NCBI RefSeq assembly: GCF_021391395.1 | Contig: NZ_CP090059.1 | Location: forward strand, 1,907,001 to 1,971,000 | DNA: 64,000 nt | Reading direction: 5' to 3' | DNA from: Sphingomonas cannabina | GTDB taxonomy: Bacteria > Pseudomonadota > Alphaproteobacteria > Sphingomonadales > Sphingomonadaceae | Notes under the pieces: model-generated | Database searches by the model: none | The model's input: only the letters and a program-made list of their open reading frames with translations | Told to the model about the DNA's origin: nothing | Position numbers and translations under genes: made by a program | In this document: piece after piece, positions 1 through 9,061 of the stretch | Position numbering within the stretch: the first letter of the stretch is position 1 | Layout: every line of letters begins with the position of its first letter

Positions 1-132
1 GACGAAATATCTGTCGGTTTTCCACCAGAAATCGCCATCAACGATGCGCTGGTGATTGACGATGATCAGGAGGTCGTAATCGGAGCGGTAGCCCGCCGCC
101 GCGCCGGGAGAGAAGGATTGCGGGCACGGCGC
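1..132 (-). pseudogene. Nucleotidyltransferase fragment (edge, no start codon)
   Basis: Read on the minus strand, this stretch gives GYRSDYDLLIIVNHQR, which matches the nucleotidyltransferase core (D-x-D followed by LLIIVNH) of the NT-HEPN protein at 39296-40219 (YQSDFDLLIIVNHEK). The frame is closed upstream by TGA at 133-135 and there is no start codon or GSYARG motif, so only an internal piece remains. The rest may lie beyond the window edge, but the 5' part is missing here. It is most likely a broken copy of the same family. Confidence 0.5.
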
Positions 133-208
133 TCACCCAGAATTGCTGGCTGGCGCCAGGAGAGGATTTCAAGAATGATGCCGCCGGCTGGTCAATCGGG
201 GAGCCGCT

Positions 209-1045
209 ATGTTCTATGCAATCATCCTCGTCTTGATCGCCAATTTCATAGCCGCTGAACGCCCCATCCATGAGCAAGGCTCGACCGGATTACCGAACGA
301 GATATCGACCGTCGTTCGAGCCTGCTCGGCGTGGTTTGCCAGCCGAACGTCCGGCTCCGATCCCGCGGTGCTGAAAACGTCCAGGGGATCCTTCTGCTTC
401 GACGGTCTCATCGATTCGACTGGATCGGCTGCGCTGACTGCCGCCCTTAAACCTGTCCCGGCGAACAGGCCGGTATTGATCGTTGTCAGGTCGCAGGGCG
501 GAGGAATCTCGGAGAGTCTGGACGTCTCCGACGCGCTCGCGGGCCGGGATGTGACAGTCGTGGTCCACACCCTCTGTGGCTCGGGCTGCGCGAACAGCAT
601 CTTCCTGCCCGCGCGAAGACGGATCATCCTCGATGACGCAGTTGTTGCCTTTCACGGCGGCGCATCCCTTACCCTTGCCGAGAAGTTCGAGAACGACAGG
701 GAGAAATTCCTCGCTGCCAACCCCGGGGCGGATTTCGATCGATTGGCGCGGGAGTGGCGAAAGAAGCTCGAGAGGGACGTCGCCCGTCAGAATGCGATGC
801 TGCGGAACGCGGGTGTCGACAGCGATTTCTTCGCCTGGTTCGACCGCATGGCCGACCAGCCCATTTCGAGTCAGAGCCCGGATTGCGCCGCCAACCCTGA
901 AGCAGAGGCGATCGTCTTTTCGGAGAGTTTCCTTAGCAGGAGGAGGGTCCTGATCTCCTACAATGGCGGGCCTCGAACTGCTGAAGATCTCCGTCGGCTC
1001 AACGCGATGCGCGGCTGGGGACGCCGTTCCTGCTTTTGGCAGTGA
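209..1045 (+). CDS. Periplasmic ClpP/crotonase-fold protein (COG3904-like)
   Basis: The 278-residue protein opens with a short hydrophobic signal (MFYAIILVLIANFIAA). The middle contains VIVVRSQGGGISESLDVSDAL followed by CGSGCANSIFLPA and VVAFHGG, the typical order of a ClpP-like fold with a serine in the GSGCANS turn. Such proteins (COG3904 type) are predicted periplasmic protease-like proteins of unknown substrate. The ATG is preceded by GGGGAG at good spacing, which supports this start. No partner gene is adjacent: the next recognisable gene is a decayed arsH on the other strand. Catalytic activity is inferred from fold motifs only. Confidence 0.6.
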   Translation: MFYAIILVLIANFIAAERPIHEQGSTGLPNEISTVVRACSAWFASRTSGSDPAVLKTSRGSFCFDGLIDSTGSAALTAALKPVPANRPVLIVVRSQGGGISESLDVSDALAGRDVTVVVHTLCGSGCANSIFLPARRRIILDDAVVAFHGGASLTLAEKFENDREKFLAANPGADFDRLAREWRKKLERDVARQNAMLRNAGVDSDFFAWFDRMADQPISSQSPDCAANPEAEAIVFSESFLSRRRVLISYNGGPRTAEDLRRLNAMRGWGRRSCFWQ

Positions 1046-1395
1046 TCAAGGAGGCCAGAGTAAGTTCTGCGCGGGAACAAGTTTTCCTCCATGCCGCCTC
1101 CGCCGCGGAAGAGACATTCGGACTGCCCGCGCCGATGCAAGGAGGGTTTCCTCCCTGGGTGACTACCAAAGGCTGCACCATCATAGCGCCGAGCGGGAGC
1201 CGGATCGCTCAAGCCGGGCCGAACTCGGCCGCAATCAATCGAGCAGCGCCGGCGTTTCGTCAAAGTGGACTGCTGCGCCATCGTCACCGGGGGAGAGTCA
1301 GAGATAGGGTCGACGATGTTAGTCGAGTTTCGCCACACCTAACGCCCGACCGACTTGTTCGGCGCGATCGACTATCGGGCTGAGATCGCGCCGCC
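1046..1395. other. Intergenic, no feature recognised
   Basis: About 350 bases between the ClpP-like gene and the arsH remnant. I see no convincing gene, tRNA or strong hairpin here. Open frames exist on both strands but have no recognisable protein pattern. Confidence 0.4.
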
Positions 1396-1660
1396 TCAGC
1401 TTCGGCACATTGCGATGCTCGACAGGTCCTTGGTCGGATCGACGACGGTCTTCGCCAATTTGCGCTCGGAATAGCGATCGACGAGCTGGTCGGCGTGCGG
1501 GCTGAGCAGCACGGTGAACGCACCAGCTCCTCTATCACGTCGACGATGCGATCATAATAGCTCGACGGCTTCATGCGGCCGTTCTCGTCGAACTCCTGGA
1601 ACGCCTTTGCGACACTCGACCGGTTGGGGAGGTGAACATCCGCATCCACCGCGCGAGCAG
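1396..1660 (-). pseudogene. arsH: arsH remnant (NADPH-dependent FMN reductase C-terminus)
   Basis: Minus-strand translation across two frameshifts reads [42 protein letters not shown], then [20 protein letters not shown] and a stop at 1396-1398. This is the conserved C-terminal half of ArsH, an FMN reductase linked to organoarsenical resistance. One frameshift falls at about 1624-1630 and a second just after EELV (about 1528). The N-terminal half with the flavin-binding motif is absent. It lies immediately downstream of the TonB-receptor stop codon and cannot make a functional enzyme. Confidence 0.7.
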
Positions 1661-1673
1661 CCGCTCTCGACGA

Positions 1674-4460
1674 TCAATAGGTCGCCCGCAGCGAGATGCC
1701 GAAGCGGCGGTCGTTGAGCTGATACTGCAGCGGTGCGGCCGGCGTGCCGATGTAGAGCACGTTCATCCGGTTGTTGAGGTTCACCGCGTCGACCGACACC
1801 GCGACATGCTTGGTGATGTCGAAGCTCAGCGACGCATCCAGCGAAGCATAGGGCCTGGCATATTGCGGAATGCCGTTGGCGCCGCTGCCGGTCGTCTGGT
1901 CGAGGTAGCTCGAGCGCCAGCTCCAGGCGACGCGCGCGGTGACCGGGCCCTTCTCGTACAGGCCGATGACGTTGTAGCTGTGCTTCGACAGCTTCTCGAG
2001 CGGCACCTGCTCGGGGATGTTCGATCCCGGCGTCGCGAACGGATTGGTGACGCTGCTGTCGACATAGGTGTAGTTGGCCTGGAGACCGAGGCCGCTCAGC
2101 ACGCCGGGCAGGAAGTCGAAGAACTGCTGATAGCCGATCTCGGCGCCCTTCACCTCGCCGTCGCCCGAGTTGACAGTCGTGCTCACGTCGTAGGTGATCC
2201 CATTGAAGGTTCTGGGAACGATACCTCCGGCAAGGAAGCCCTTGACCTTCTTGTAGAACAGGCCGGCGGTGAGCGATCCGCTGGATGAGAAATACCATTC
2301 CGCCGTCACGTCGAAATTATCCGATTCAATCGGCTTCAGATAAGGATTGCCCGAATTCGCGGTCGGCCGCGGATTGGTGCCGTTGGGCGGATTGAGCGTG
2401 ACGTTGGTCGAAAGCTGGTCGAAATTGGGCCGCGCCAGTCCTTTCGAATAGGCAAAGCGCATCTGGAAGCTGTCGGTGAGCTTCGCGCGCAGATTGAAGC
2501 TCGGCAGAGCCCGCGTATAGCTGTTGTCCACGGCAATCGGCGCAAGCGTGCCGTCCGTGTTGAACTGGGTGCCGATCGACGTCGCCTTGGTCTTCACCAG
2601 GCGCACGCCGGCGCCGCCGTCGAAGCGGATGCCGCCGAGCTCGAAGGCATAATCGGCGACGCCCCAGGCGGTATACGTCTTCTCGGTCTGGCTGTTGAGA
2701 TCATTGGGCCGGAAATAGTCCTGGGTCTGCGCGCCGAGCAGCGCATAGAGCGCCTTGGTCTGCTCCCACACGCCGTCGCCTTTGGGGAACGCCGGATAGA
2801 GCAGGCCGCCCGGAACGGTCTTGCCGTCGAACCAGTTCTTCGACGGTCCCGGCATCGACAGCTCCGGATTCTGCGTCAGCGGCACGAGCGGGGTTCCGGC
2901 CGGCGCCGAGCAGCTCGGATCGGCGCCGAGCGACGTCACGCAGACGCCGTGCCACGTCCCGCGCAGGTCGACGCTGCTGTCGGCATAACGCAGGCCGCCG
3001 CGCAGCTTGGACAGGAAACCGCCGCCGACGTCATATTCCACGTCATAGGCGAACGCGAGCGTGTCGGCGTCGTTCCGCTGGAGCGCGTCGGCGATATAGG
3101 GCGTGGTGTAGTTGGCCGGATTGGTGAGCACCGCGGGGTCGCGCACGTTCCACCGCGGATATTTTCCTGTCAGGTCGAAATCGACGATGCTCGGATGCGG
3201 TGCGGTAAGGCCGGTCTGCCCGGACTCGCTGTAGAGCGACAGCACGTGCCCGTTGCGGTCGGCGTTGTAATATGACTTCAGATACTGGGCATCGACGTTG
3301 ATCTTGATCCGGTCGGTCGCCTGCCACGCCAGGTTCAGCGTGTAATTCTGGCTCGCGCTCCACAGCTGCTGGTCGTAGCGGCCGGTCTCGAACGTCTGGT
3401 GCTGCAGCGAGCCCTTGGTCGCATAGCCCTCGTCATTGAACTCGAAGGCCGCGCCCGGGAGAGGGGCGGTTCCGTAGCTGGTGATGTTGCCCTGCGCGTC
3501 CTTGACGTTCGTGCGGTTGTTGTAGTCGTAATAATAGGCGCCGGTGCGGTTGAACCAGTATTTGTTGCCCTGGTACTGCGCGGTCACGAGCAGGTTGTCG
3601 CTTGCCTGCCATTGCAGTGCGGCCGCCATGCCGAAGCGCTTGCGGTCGCCCTTGTCGTCGTAGATCTCGAAGCCATAGGGGACCTGCGCGTTGGCCGGCG
3701 CCCCCGCGATCGATCCGGGCTCGATCTCCGCGAACGGACCGGCGAGCAGGCCGTCCTGGCGATACTGGCTCTTGCTGTAGACTGCGTTCACCAGGATGCC
3801 GATCTCGCCGATCCCGGTCTCGAAGCGGTTGCTGTAGAGGCCCGAGATGCTGCCGCCGAACTTGTCGACGCGGTCGTAATAGTTGCCCCGCACGGTGACG
3901 CTCATGACCTGGCCGGGCGAATCGAACGGTTTGCGCGTGCGCAGGTTCACCGCGCCGCCGACGCCGCCCTCGATGATGTTGGCGGGGGCATTCTTGTAGA
4001 CGTCGATGCCGGCCAGCAGTTCCGGCGGGACGCCCTCGAGGTCGAAGGCGCGGCCGCCCGAAGCTGAATAGACCGCCCGCCCGTCAAGGAAATTCTGCAC
4101 CTGGGTCAGGCCGCGAACCGTGATCGCAGGCTGAGTGCGGTGGTCGAAGTCGGTGGCGCCTTCGCCGTAGCGGCGCTGGATCTGCACGCCGGTGATGCGC
4201 TGCAGCGCCTCGGTGGTGTTGGCGTCGGGAAGCTTGCCGATGTCCTGTGCCTGGACCGAATCGACGATCTGGTCGGCGTTGCGCTTGATCGCCTGCGCCG
4301 AGCTGAGGCTCGCCCGGACGCCGGTGACGACGATATCGCCGGTCGGTTCCGCGGCGCCGGGCGCACCGCTCTGGTCCTGCGCGAGCACCGGCTGCGCGAC
4401 GGCGATCCCCAACGCGGCAACGGACGCACCGAGCAGATAACGAACGCAAACCACTTTCAT
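1674..4460 (-). CDS. TonB-dependent outer-membrane receptor
   Basis: The 928-residue protein has a signal peptide (MKVVCVRYLLGASVAALG, cleavage near VLAQ). A plug domain follows: DIVVTGVRASLSSAQAIKR, VDSVQAQDIGKLPDANTTEAL, then AITVRG and GGVGGAVNLRTRKPFD. A long 22-strand-type barrel ends in an aromatic residue (RATY). The DIGKLPD pattern places it in the subfamily of sphingomonad/Caulobacter receptors used for sugar or oligosaccharide uptake. The ATG at 4460 has GGAGG upstream. The GH30 hydrolase gene lies 154 bp upstream on the same strand, so glycan import is the likely role. The palindrome at 4536-4546 may control it. Confidence 0.9.
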   Translation of the reverse strand: MKVVCVRYLLGASVAALGIAVAQPVLAQDQSGAPGAAEPTGDIVVTGVRASLSSAQAIKRNADQIVDSVQAQDIGKLPDANTTEALQRITGVQIQRRYGEGATDFDHRTQPAITVRGLTQVQNFLDGRAVYSASGGRAFDLEGVPPELLAGIDVYKNAPANIIEGGVGGAVNLRTRKPFDSPGQVMSVTVRGNYYDRVDKFGGSISGLYSNRFETGIGEIGILVNAVYSKSQYRQDGLLAGPFAEIEPGSIAGAPANAQVPYGFEIYDDKGDRKRFGMAAALQWQASDNLLVTAQYQGNKYWFNRTGAYYYDYNNRTNVKDAQGNITSYGTAPLPGAAFEFNDEGYATKGSLQHQTFETGRYDQQLWSASQNYTLNLAWQATDRIKINVDAQYLKSYYNADRNGHVLSLYSESGQTGLTAPHPSIVDFDLTGKYPRWNVRDPAVLTNPANYTTPYIADALQRNDADTLAFAYDVEYDVGGGFLSKLRGGLRYADSSVDLRGTWHGVCVTSLGADPSCSAPAGTPLVPLTQNPELSMPGPSKNWFDGKTVPGGLLYPAFPKGDGVWEQTKALYALLGAQTQDYFRPNDLNSQTEKTYTAWGVADYAFELGGIRFDGGAGVRLVKTKATSIGTQFNTDGTLAPIAVDNSYTRALPSFNLRAKLTDSFQMRFAYSKGLARPNFDQLSTNVTLNPPNGTNPRPTANSGNPYLKPIESDNFDVTAEWYFSSSGSLTAGLFYKKVKGFLAGGIVPRTFNGITYDVSTTVNSGDGEVKGAEIGYQQFFDFLPGVLSGLGLQANYTYVDSSVTNPFATPGSNIPEQVPLEKLSKHSYNVIGLYEKGPVTARVAWSWRSSYLDQTTGSGANGIPQYARPYASLDASLSFDITKHVAVSVDAVNLNNRMNVLYIGTPAAPLQYQLNDRRFGISLRATY

Positions 4461-4510
4461 CGGGCAGCCTCCTCCTTGGTACGCGTCAGCCGTGGACACA
4501 TATGTCTTAT

Positions 4511-4546
4511 TTGTCCGACTTTATCGCAGGAATTATTGTCCGACAA
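4511..4546 (-). promoter_or_regulatory. Tandem TTGTCCGAC operator upstream of the TonB receptor
   Basis: TTGTCCGACAA (4536-4546) is a perfect 11-bp odd-centred palindrome. A second partial copy, TTGTCCGACTT, sits at 4511-4521, exactly 25 bp away. Both lie 50-90 bp before the receptor start codon, where a promoter is expected. GntR-family repressors of sugar-acid genes bind palindromes of this form; no such regulator is in the window, so the assignment is inference. Confidence 0.5.
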
Positions 4547-4614
4547 AAGATTTCAAATCAGGTTCGGATAGTCGCCTGATCGCGCGGCAGGAACGGCCGA
4601 ACGCGAACGATGCA

Positions 4615-6114
4615 TCAGCGGCGGCGGAGGAGGAAGGTCGCGATCGAGCGCGGCGGCGCGCGCAATGCTTCACCGGCGGCGATCCGCTCCGCGCGGCGGC
4701 TGGCATCGGTGACGATCGTCTCGGCGCTCCAGTTGCCCGACAGGGCCGCATCGAGCCGGCGCGGTGAAAGTCCGCCGTTGACGTGGATCAGCACCAGCGT
4801 CCGCCCGTCGGGTGAGAGCGCGCCGGCGGTGTCGGGATCGTCGATCGCGACCAGCCGGTATCCCGGCCGGATATAGCGGCTGAACTGCGCCATCGCCCAA
4901 TATTTCCGCGTGACGTAGAGCATATGCGACCCCGTGGCGGGCGCGCCGAGGTCCGCCTTGACGAGGCCCCAATTGCTTCCCGGCTTGCCGTCGCGTGCGC
5001 TCAAGGTCTCGACCGCCTGCCAGAACACCCAGGCCCCGGGCTCCAGCCGCTTTAGATCCTCGACGATGTGCTCGGCGAGGGCGAGCGCCGAGGCGATCCC
5101 GTCGAAGTCCTCCGGGTCCTTGGGCAGCGGCGTGTCGTTCTCGCTCATCCACAGCCGGATGCCGGAGGTGCGGGCGATATCGCGCACAGCGGTCTGGTGG
5201 ACGGAGCCGTAGCTGTGGACGTTGAGCTGCCCGATCCGCGCGCGTGTCGCCGGCGGATAGGCCGCCCAATCCTCGACGAACAGATGTGAATTGGTCTCGT
5301 CCGGGGCGGCGATGCGCGTGGCGAGGCGGCGCGCCTTCAGCGCCGCGTCCGCAGCATCGATCATCTTAGCCTGGCGCTCCGGGCTCCAGTGGGTGCCCTC
5401 CTGCGTGTTAGCGGCGTACCAATAGTCGGTGTTGGGCTCGTTGAACGGCGAGAGCGTACGGAAGGCGATGCCGTGCCGGCGCTGCAATTCGTCGACGACG
5501 CGCGCCAGATAGGCGGCGAACGCCCTCTCCTGACCGGGGCGCAGATTGTCGTCGGTCGCCTTCTCCGCGCCCGAGACGCGGCCGCTCACCGTCATAAACC
5601 ATGGCGGCGAGTTGGAGAAGGCCTCGAAGATTGGCGCCTTCACCCGTTCGCGGACCGCGTCGAGCCACCAGCGCTGGTTGGCGTCCTGCGACCAGTCCCA
5701 CATCGCCGGATGGTCGGGCCGCCACCAATCCTTGCCGCTCCCGCTCGCCGACTGACGCCAGAAGCCGGGCACCGCGGCGCCGACGCGCAGATAGGGCGGC
5801 GTCGCCGCCGCATTGCCGCCGCCGATATTGTAGCGCGCGATCGTCCAGCCGAGCCCGTCCGGGCCATAGAAGAGGTCGGCGAGCCGGGCGCGGTCGGCCT
5901 CCGGCCAGCCGCCGGTCACATGGGCGAACCAGGCAAGCGCGGTACCCCAGCCCTCGAACTCGGTTCCGGGCCGTTCGACCGCGGGCCGGATCGTAATCAC
6001 GACCTCCGCCTCGGCCGTCGGGGGAGGCTGCTGCGCCGCGGCCGGGAGCGGGAGCATCAGCGCGGCAAGCAGTGCCAGCGGGATCATGCCGGCTGCGGCA
6101 CGCGTGCGCCACAC
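4615..6114 (-). CDS. Glycoside hydrolase family 30 protein, secreted
   Basis: The 499-residue protein begins with a signal peptide (RTRAAAGMIPLALLAALML, cleavage after PAAAQ). It carries GH30/endo-beta-1,6-galactanase-like motifs: FEGWGTALAWFAHVTGG, YNIGGGNA, SNSPPWFM, the acid/base region PFNEPNTDYW and the nucleophile region LWMSENDTPL. The barrel and a C-terminal beta-sandwich are both present. I chose GTG at 6114 because GAGG lies 8 bases before it and it adds basic residues to the signal; ATG at 6087 is the alternative and has no clear ribosome site. The frame is open further upstream, but that part overlaps the MFS gene and has no homology. It lies upstream of the TonB receptor, giving a polysaccharide-use pair. 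Confidence 0.85.
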   Translation of the reverse strand: MWRTRAAAGMIPLALLAALMLPLPAAAQQPPPTAEAEVVITIRPAVERPGTEFEGWGTALAWFAHVTGGWPEADRARLADLFYGPDGLGWTIARYNIGGGNAAATPPYLRVGAAVPGFWRQSASGSGKDWWRPDHPAMWDWSQDANQRWWLDAVRERVKAPIFEAFSNSPPWFMTVSGRVSGAEKATDDNLRPGQERAFAAYLARVVDELQRRHGIAFRTLSPFNEPNTDYWYAANTQEGTHWSPERQAKMIDAADAALKARRLATRIAAPDETNSHLFVEDWAAYPPATRARIGQLNVHSYGSVHQTAVRDIARTSGIRLWMSENDTPLPKDPEDFDGIASALALAEHIVEDLKRLEPGAWVFWQAVETLSARDGKPGSNWGLVKADLGAPATGSHMLYVTRKYWAMAQFSRYIRPGYRLVAIDDPDTAGALSPDGRTLVLIHVNGGLSPRRLDAALSGNWSAETIVTDASRRAERIAAGEALRAPPRSIATFLLRRR

Positions 6115-6301
6115 ACCCCAAGCCTCGCTTTCCCGGTGTTCGACAGCGTGCCCGCGCTCATCCGGCAGCTCACCCCTTGCTGGTTTCTGAACCCGGCGAC
6201 GGTAGGCACGTTTATCCCCCAAGGAAACACCAATGCTGGTTCCGAAAGGTGCGATGCAGGGTTGAGCAGTGCGCCGGCGCCTCCGTACAGAAAGGGGCGC
6301 C

Positions 6302-7480
6302 TCAGCAGGCCGCTCTCGGCGCTTCGAAAAGCTGGAGGACGAGCAAGGCGACCACCGCGATTCCACCGCCGGTGATCGCGAAGGCGGCGGCATAGCCCGA
6401 GGTGGTGGCGAGAGCTCCGAGGACGAAGCCGCCCATCCCGAGTCCGGCGTCATAGGCGGCATTCCACAGAGCGCTCGCGCCATCGGCCTGGCCCGCAGGG
6501 GTACGATCAAGCAGTTGTGCGAGGCTCGCCGTCTGTACGATACCGAATGCGACACCGCTGAGCGTCACGCCGGCGAGCACTGCGGTGCTGCCTTCGAAGG
6601 CGAGCACCACAATCGCGCCTACCGCAAGGGCGAGGCCGATCGTCATCGCCCCTTGTGGGCCGTGGCGATCGACCGGCCGTCCCGACGCCCAGCGGGCGAC
6701 CGCCGAGCCCAGCCCCTGCAGCAGCAGGGCAAGCACGATTGTGCCGGTGCCTATCTCCTTGTGCGCCAGCGGCAGGAAAGTGATGGTGGCACCGATGACG
6801 ATCGCGCTCAGCGCGATCGCGACCGCTGGCCAGGCCGCGCCGCGCAACTGCGGCAGGCGGTGTGAGTGAGGCGCTTGTTCGGGCTGATTGCCATGGCGGG
6901 GCAGCGCGACGAGGCAGGCAAGACCAGGCAGGGTCACTGCGGCCGCGACCACGCCGATCGCGCCGGGTCCGAGTTGCGCCAGCACCCAGGGGCCGAGCGG
7001 TACGCACAGGATCGCGGGGATTGCCGAGGCCAGCCCGTAGACGCCCATGGCTTCTGCGCGCCGGGTCGGCGGCGCGAGCGCCGCAGCGAGACCGCATGCC
7101 GCCACTAGCAGGACGCCAAGCCCGAGCCCCCGTGCCGCGCAGCTCAGCAGTACCAGCACCAGGCTCTCCGAGAAGCTTGCCGGGGCGGGAACCGCCAGTA
7201 CTAGCAATGCCACCATCATCGCAGTCTTGCGGTCGAGCCGGGAAATGATGCGGGGGGCGTAGAGCTCTCCCGCGATCGTCGTCGCCATGAGCACGCTCGT
7301 CGCCAGCCCTGCTGCGAAGTCGCCGTCGAGGGTGGCACTATGTGCGGGAACGGCCGAAAGCAGCAGATAGAAGCCGCTCATCGCCGCCAGCATCAGACCG
7401 GACAATGCAAGCATGGATCGTGTGAGAAGGGGTTCTGCACGGCCGGCTGGAACCGGTGCCTCCAGGGGGATCGTCGCCAT
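6302..7480 (-). CDS. MFS transporter (AraJ/drug-efflux type)
   Basis: The 392-residue protein has about 12 hydrophobic segments. The MFS loop motif appears as APRIISRLDRKTAMM between segments 2 and 3, and a related loop (ARWASGRPVDRHGPQ) occurs at the start of the second half. The length is typical of proton-driven exporters of the AraJ/CynX-like group. GGAGAGGAAA precedes ATG 7480. It is divergent from a MocR/PdxR regulator across an 81-bp gap with TGACCAGT repeats, so that regulator probably controls it. The substrate is unknown. Confidence 0.85.
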   Translation of the reverse strand: MATIPLEAPVPAGRAEPLLTRSMLALSGLMLAAMSGFYLLLSAVPAHSATLDGDFAAGLATSVLMATTIAGELYAPRIISRLDRKTAMMVALLVLAVPAPASFSESLVLVLLSCAARGLGLGVLLVAACGLAAALAPPTRRAEAMGVYGLASAIPAILCVPLGPWVLAQLGPGAIGVVAAAVTLPGLACLVALPRHGNQPEQAPHSHRLPQLRGAAWPAVAIALSAIVIGATITFLPLAHKEIGTGTIVLALLLQGLGSAVARWASGRPVDRHGPQGAMTIGLALAVGAIVVLAFEGSTAVLAGVTLSGVAFGIVQTASLAQLLDRTPAGQADGASALWNAAYDAGLGMGGFVLGALATTSGYAAAFAITGGGIAVVALLVLQLFEAPRAAC

Positions 7481-7538
7481 TTTCCTCTCCAGCGTGACTG
7501 TGGAGGTCGTGTTTATCGTGCTACTGGATCTGCAAACA

Positions 7539-7570
7539 TGACCAGTGTAGATTGAAAATCATTGACCAGT
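7539..7570 (+). promoter_or_regulatory. TGACCAGT direct repeats between MFS and MocR genes
   Basis: Two identical 8-mers TGACCAGT occur at 7539-7546 and 7563-7570, 24 bp apart, in the divergent intergenic space. MocR/PdxR regulators typically bind direct repeats here, so these are candidate operators. The second copy overlaps the proposed TTG start of the regulator, which makes a GTG at 7592 an alternative start. Confidence 0.5.
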
Positions 7571-8974
7571 TTAACGCCTGACCTACCACTGGTGCTCGAC
7601 CGCGGTGCAGCCGAGAGCCTCGGATCGCAGCTCCGGCGGCGCCTGCTCGAGGCAATCCGCTCGGGTGCGCTCCGCAGCGGCGTTCGCCTTCCCTCGACGC
7701 GCGCGCTCGCCGCACAGCTGGGTATTTCTCGCCCGCTCGTCGTCGACGCCTATGCCCAGCTCGCCGCTGAGGGCTATCTTGCTCTTCGGCAGGGGGCCCG
7801 GCCGGTGGTGATTGCCGACGGCAGCGGTGCGCCCATAACAGAGCCTCCGCCGCCATCGACGGGTGATCCCATCCGTTTCGATCACCGGCCTGCAATGCCC
7901 GATGTCACTCTGTTCCCGCGCAAGGCATGGGTTAGCGCGATCCGGACGGTGCTCCGCGACCTTTCGGCAAACGACCTTGGTTATGGCGACCTGCGCGGCA
8001 GCCCGCTCCTACGCCGCGCGCTGGCGGACTATCTCGGACGGGTGCGTGGTGTGATCGCCGATCCGTCGCGTATCTTCATCACCAGCGGATTTGCCGAGGC
8101 GCGCGCGCTGGTTTGTGCGGCGTTCCACGCGCGCGGCATTCGCCGTCTCGCGGTCGAGGATCCGAGCTACAGCGACTGGATCGCCGTGGACAAGGCCGGC
8201 CTCTCCCGCATCCCGGTGCCGGTCGACCCGCAGGGGATGCAGGTCGAGGCGCTGGCGAGCTCGGACGCCGAGGCGGCTTTCGTCACGCCGGCGCATCAGT
8301 TTCCGATCGGCGGCGTTCTCAGCGCCGGCCGACGCCAGTATCTCGTTCGATGGCTGCGCGATCGGGATGCGCTGGCACTCGAGGATGATTACGACGCCGA
8401 GTTCCGATACGATCAGGCGCCGGTCGGCGCACTTCAGGGACTGGCACCGGATCGGATCGTCTATGCCGGCACCGCCAGCAAGACCCTGGCGCCGGCCTTG
8501 CGTCTCGGATGGCTCGTCGTCCCGCCCGGCTTCGTCGGCCTGATGAATACGGAGCTGCGCCGCTGGAGCGAAGGCCCTCCGCGTATCGACCAGGATGCGC
8601 TTGCGGATCTGATCGTTTCGGGCGGCTATGACCGCCATTTGCGCAGGATGCGGCGTCTATACCGCGATCGCCGCAATCACCTGCTGTCGCGGCTCGAGGA
8701 TGCCTTGCCCGGGCTCGAAGTGGAAGGCGCGGCCGCCGGTCTGCACGTCACGGTGCGGCTGCCGGAGAAGATCGATGCGAACGGAGAGACGGCGATCCTC
8801 GCGGCATTGCTGCGCCGAGGCCTCGCGGCCGAAGGACTCCGACGCTACAGCGACACCGCAGCCGGTCCACGCAGACTGTTTCTCGGCTATGGTCGAATAT
8901 CGGAGAGCGGCATCGATCACAGCATCCGGATACTGAGCGAGGTTATCCTAGGCGGTCGAGGGCATAGCAGATAA
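7562..8974 (+). CDS. MocR/PdxR-type GntR regulator with aminotransferase domain
   Basis: The 470-residue protein joins an N-terminal winged helix (about 17-85: SLGSQLRRRLLEAIRSGALR, GVRLPSTRALAAQLGISRP) to a fold-type I aminotransferase domain. The latter shows FITSGFAEARALV, EDPSYSD, LEDDYDAEFRYD and the PLP-lysine region YAGTASKTLAPALRLGW. Family members such as PdxR use PLP or an amino compound as effector and activate or repress the divergent gene. The start is uncertain: TTG 7562 keeps the full frame but has no clear ribosome site; GTG 7592 is possible. It is divergent from the MFS exporter. Confidence 0.9.
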   Translation: MTSLTPDLPLVLDRGAAESLGSQLRRRLLEAIRSGALRSGVRLPSTRALAAQLGISRPLVVDAYAQLAAEGYLALRQGARPVVIADGSGAPITEPPPPSTGDPIRFDHRPAMPDVTLFPRKAWVSAIRTVLRDLSANDLGYGDLRGSPLLRRALADYLGRVRGVIADPSRIFITSGFAEARALVCAAFHARGIRRLAVEDPSYSDWIAVDKAGLSRIPVPVDPQGMQVEALASSDAEAAFVTPAHQFPIGGVLSAGRRQYLVRWLRDRDALALEDDYDAEFRYDQAPVGALQGLAPDRIVYAGTASKTLAPALRLGWLVVPPGFVGLMNTELRRWSEGPPRIDQDALADLIVSGGYDRHLRRMRRLYRDRRNHLLSRLEDALPGLEVEGAAAGLHVTVRLPEKIDANGETAILAALLRRGLAAEGLRRYSDTAAGPRRLFLGYGRISESGIDHSIRILSEVILGGRGHSR

Positions 8975-9061
8975 CCGCTGATGGCATTTACTCTCGAGCG
9001 GGAGAGCTGATTTGCGCCGTTATATTGCCGTTCGGACCGAGTACCGTTTGTGGGTCAACGT

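Noticed and set aside
6115..6555. N-terminal extension of the GH30 frame
   Set aside because: It overlaps the MFS gene and is Arg/Ser/Pro-rich without homology; the signal peptide fixes the start near 6114 or 6087.
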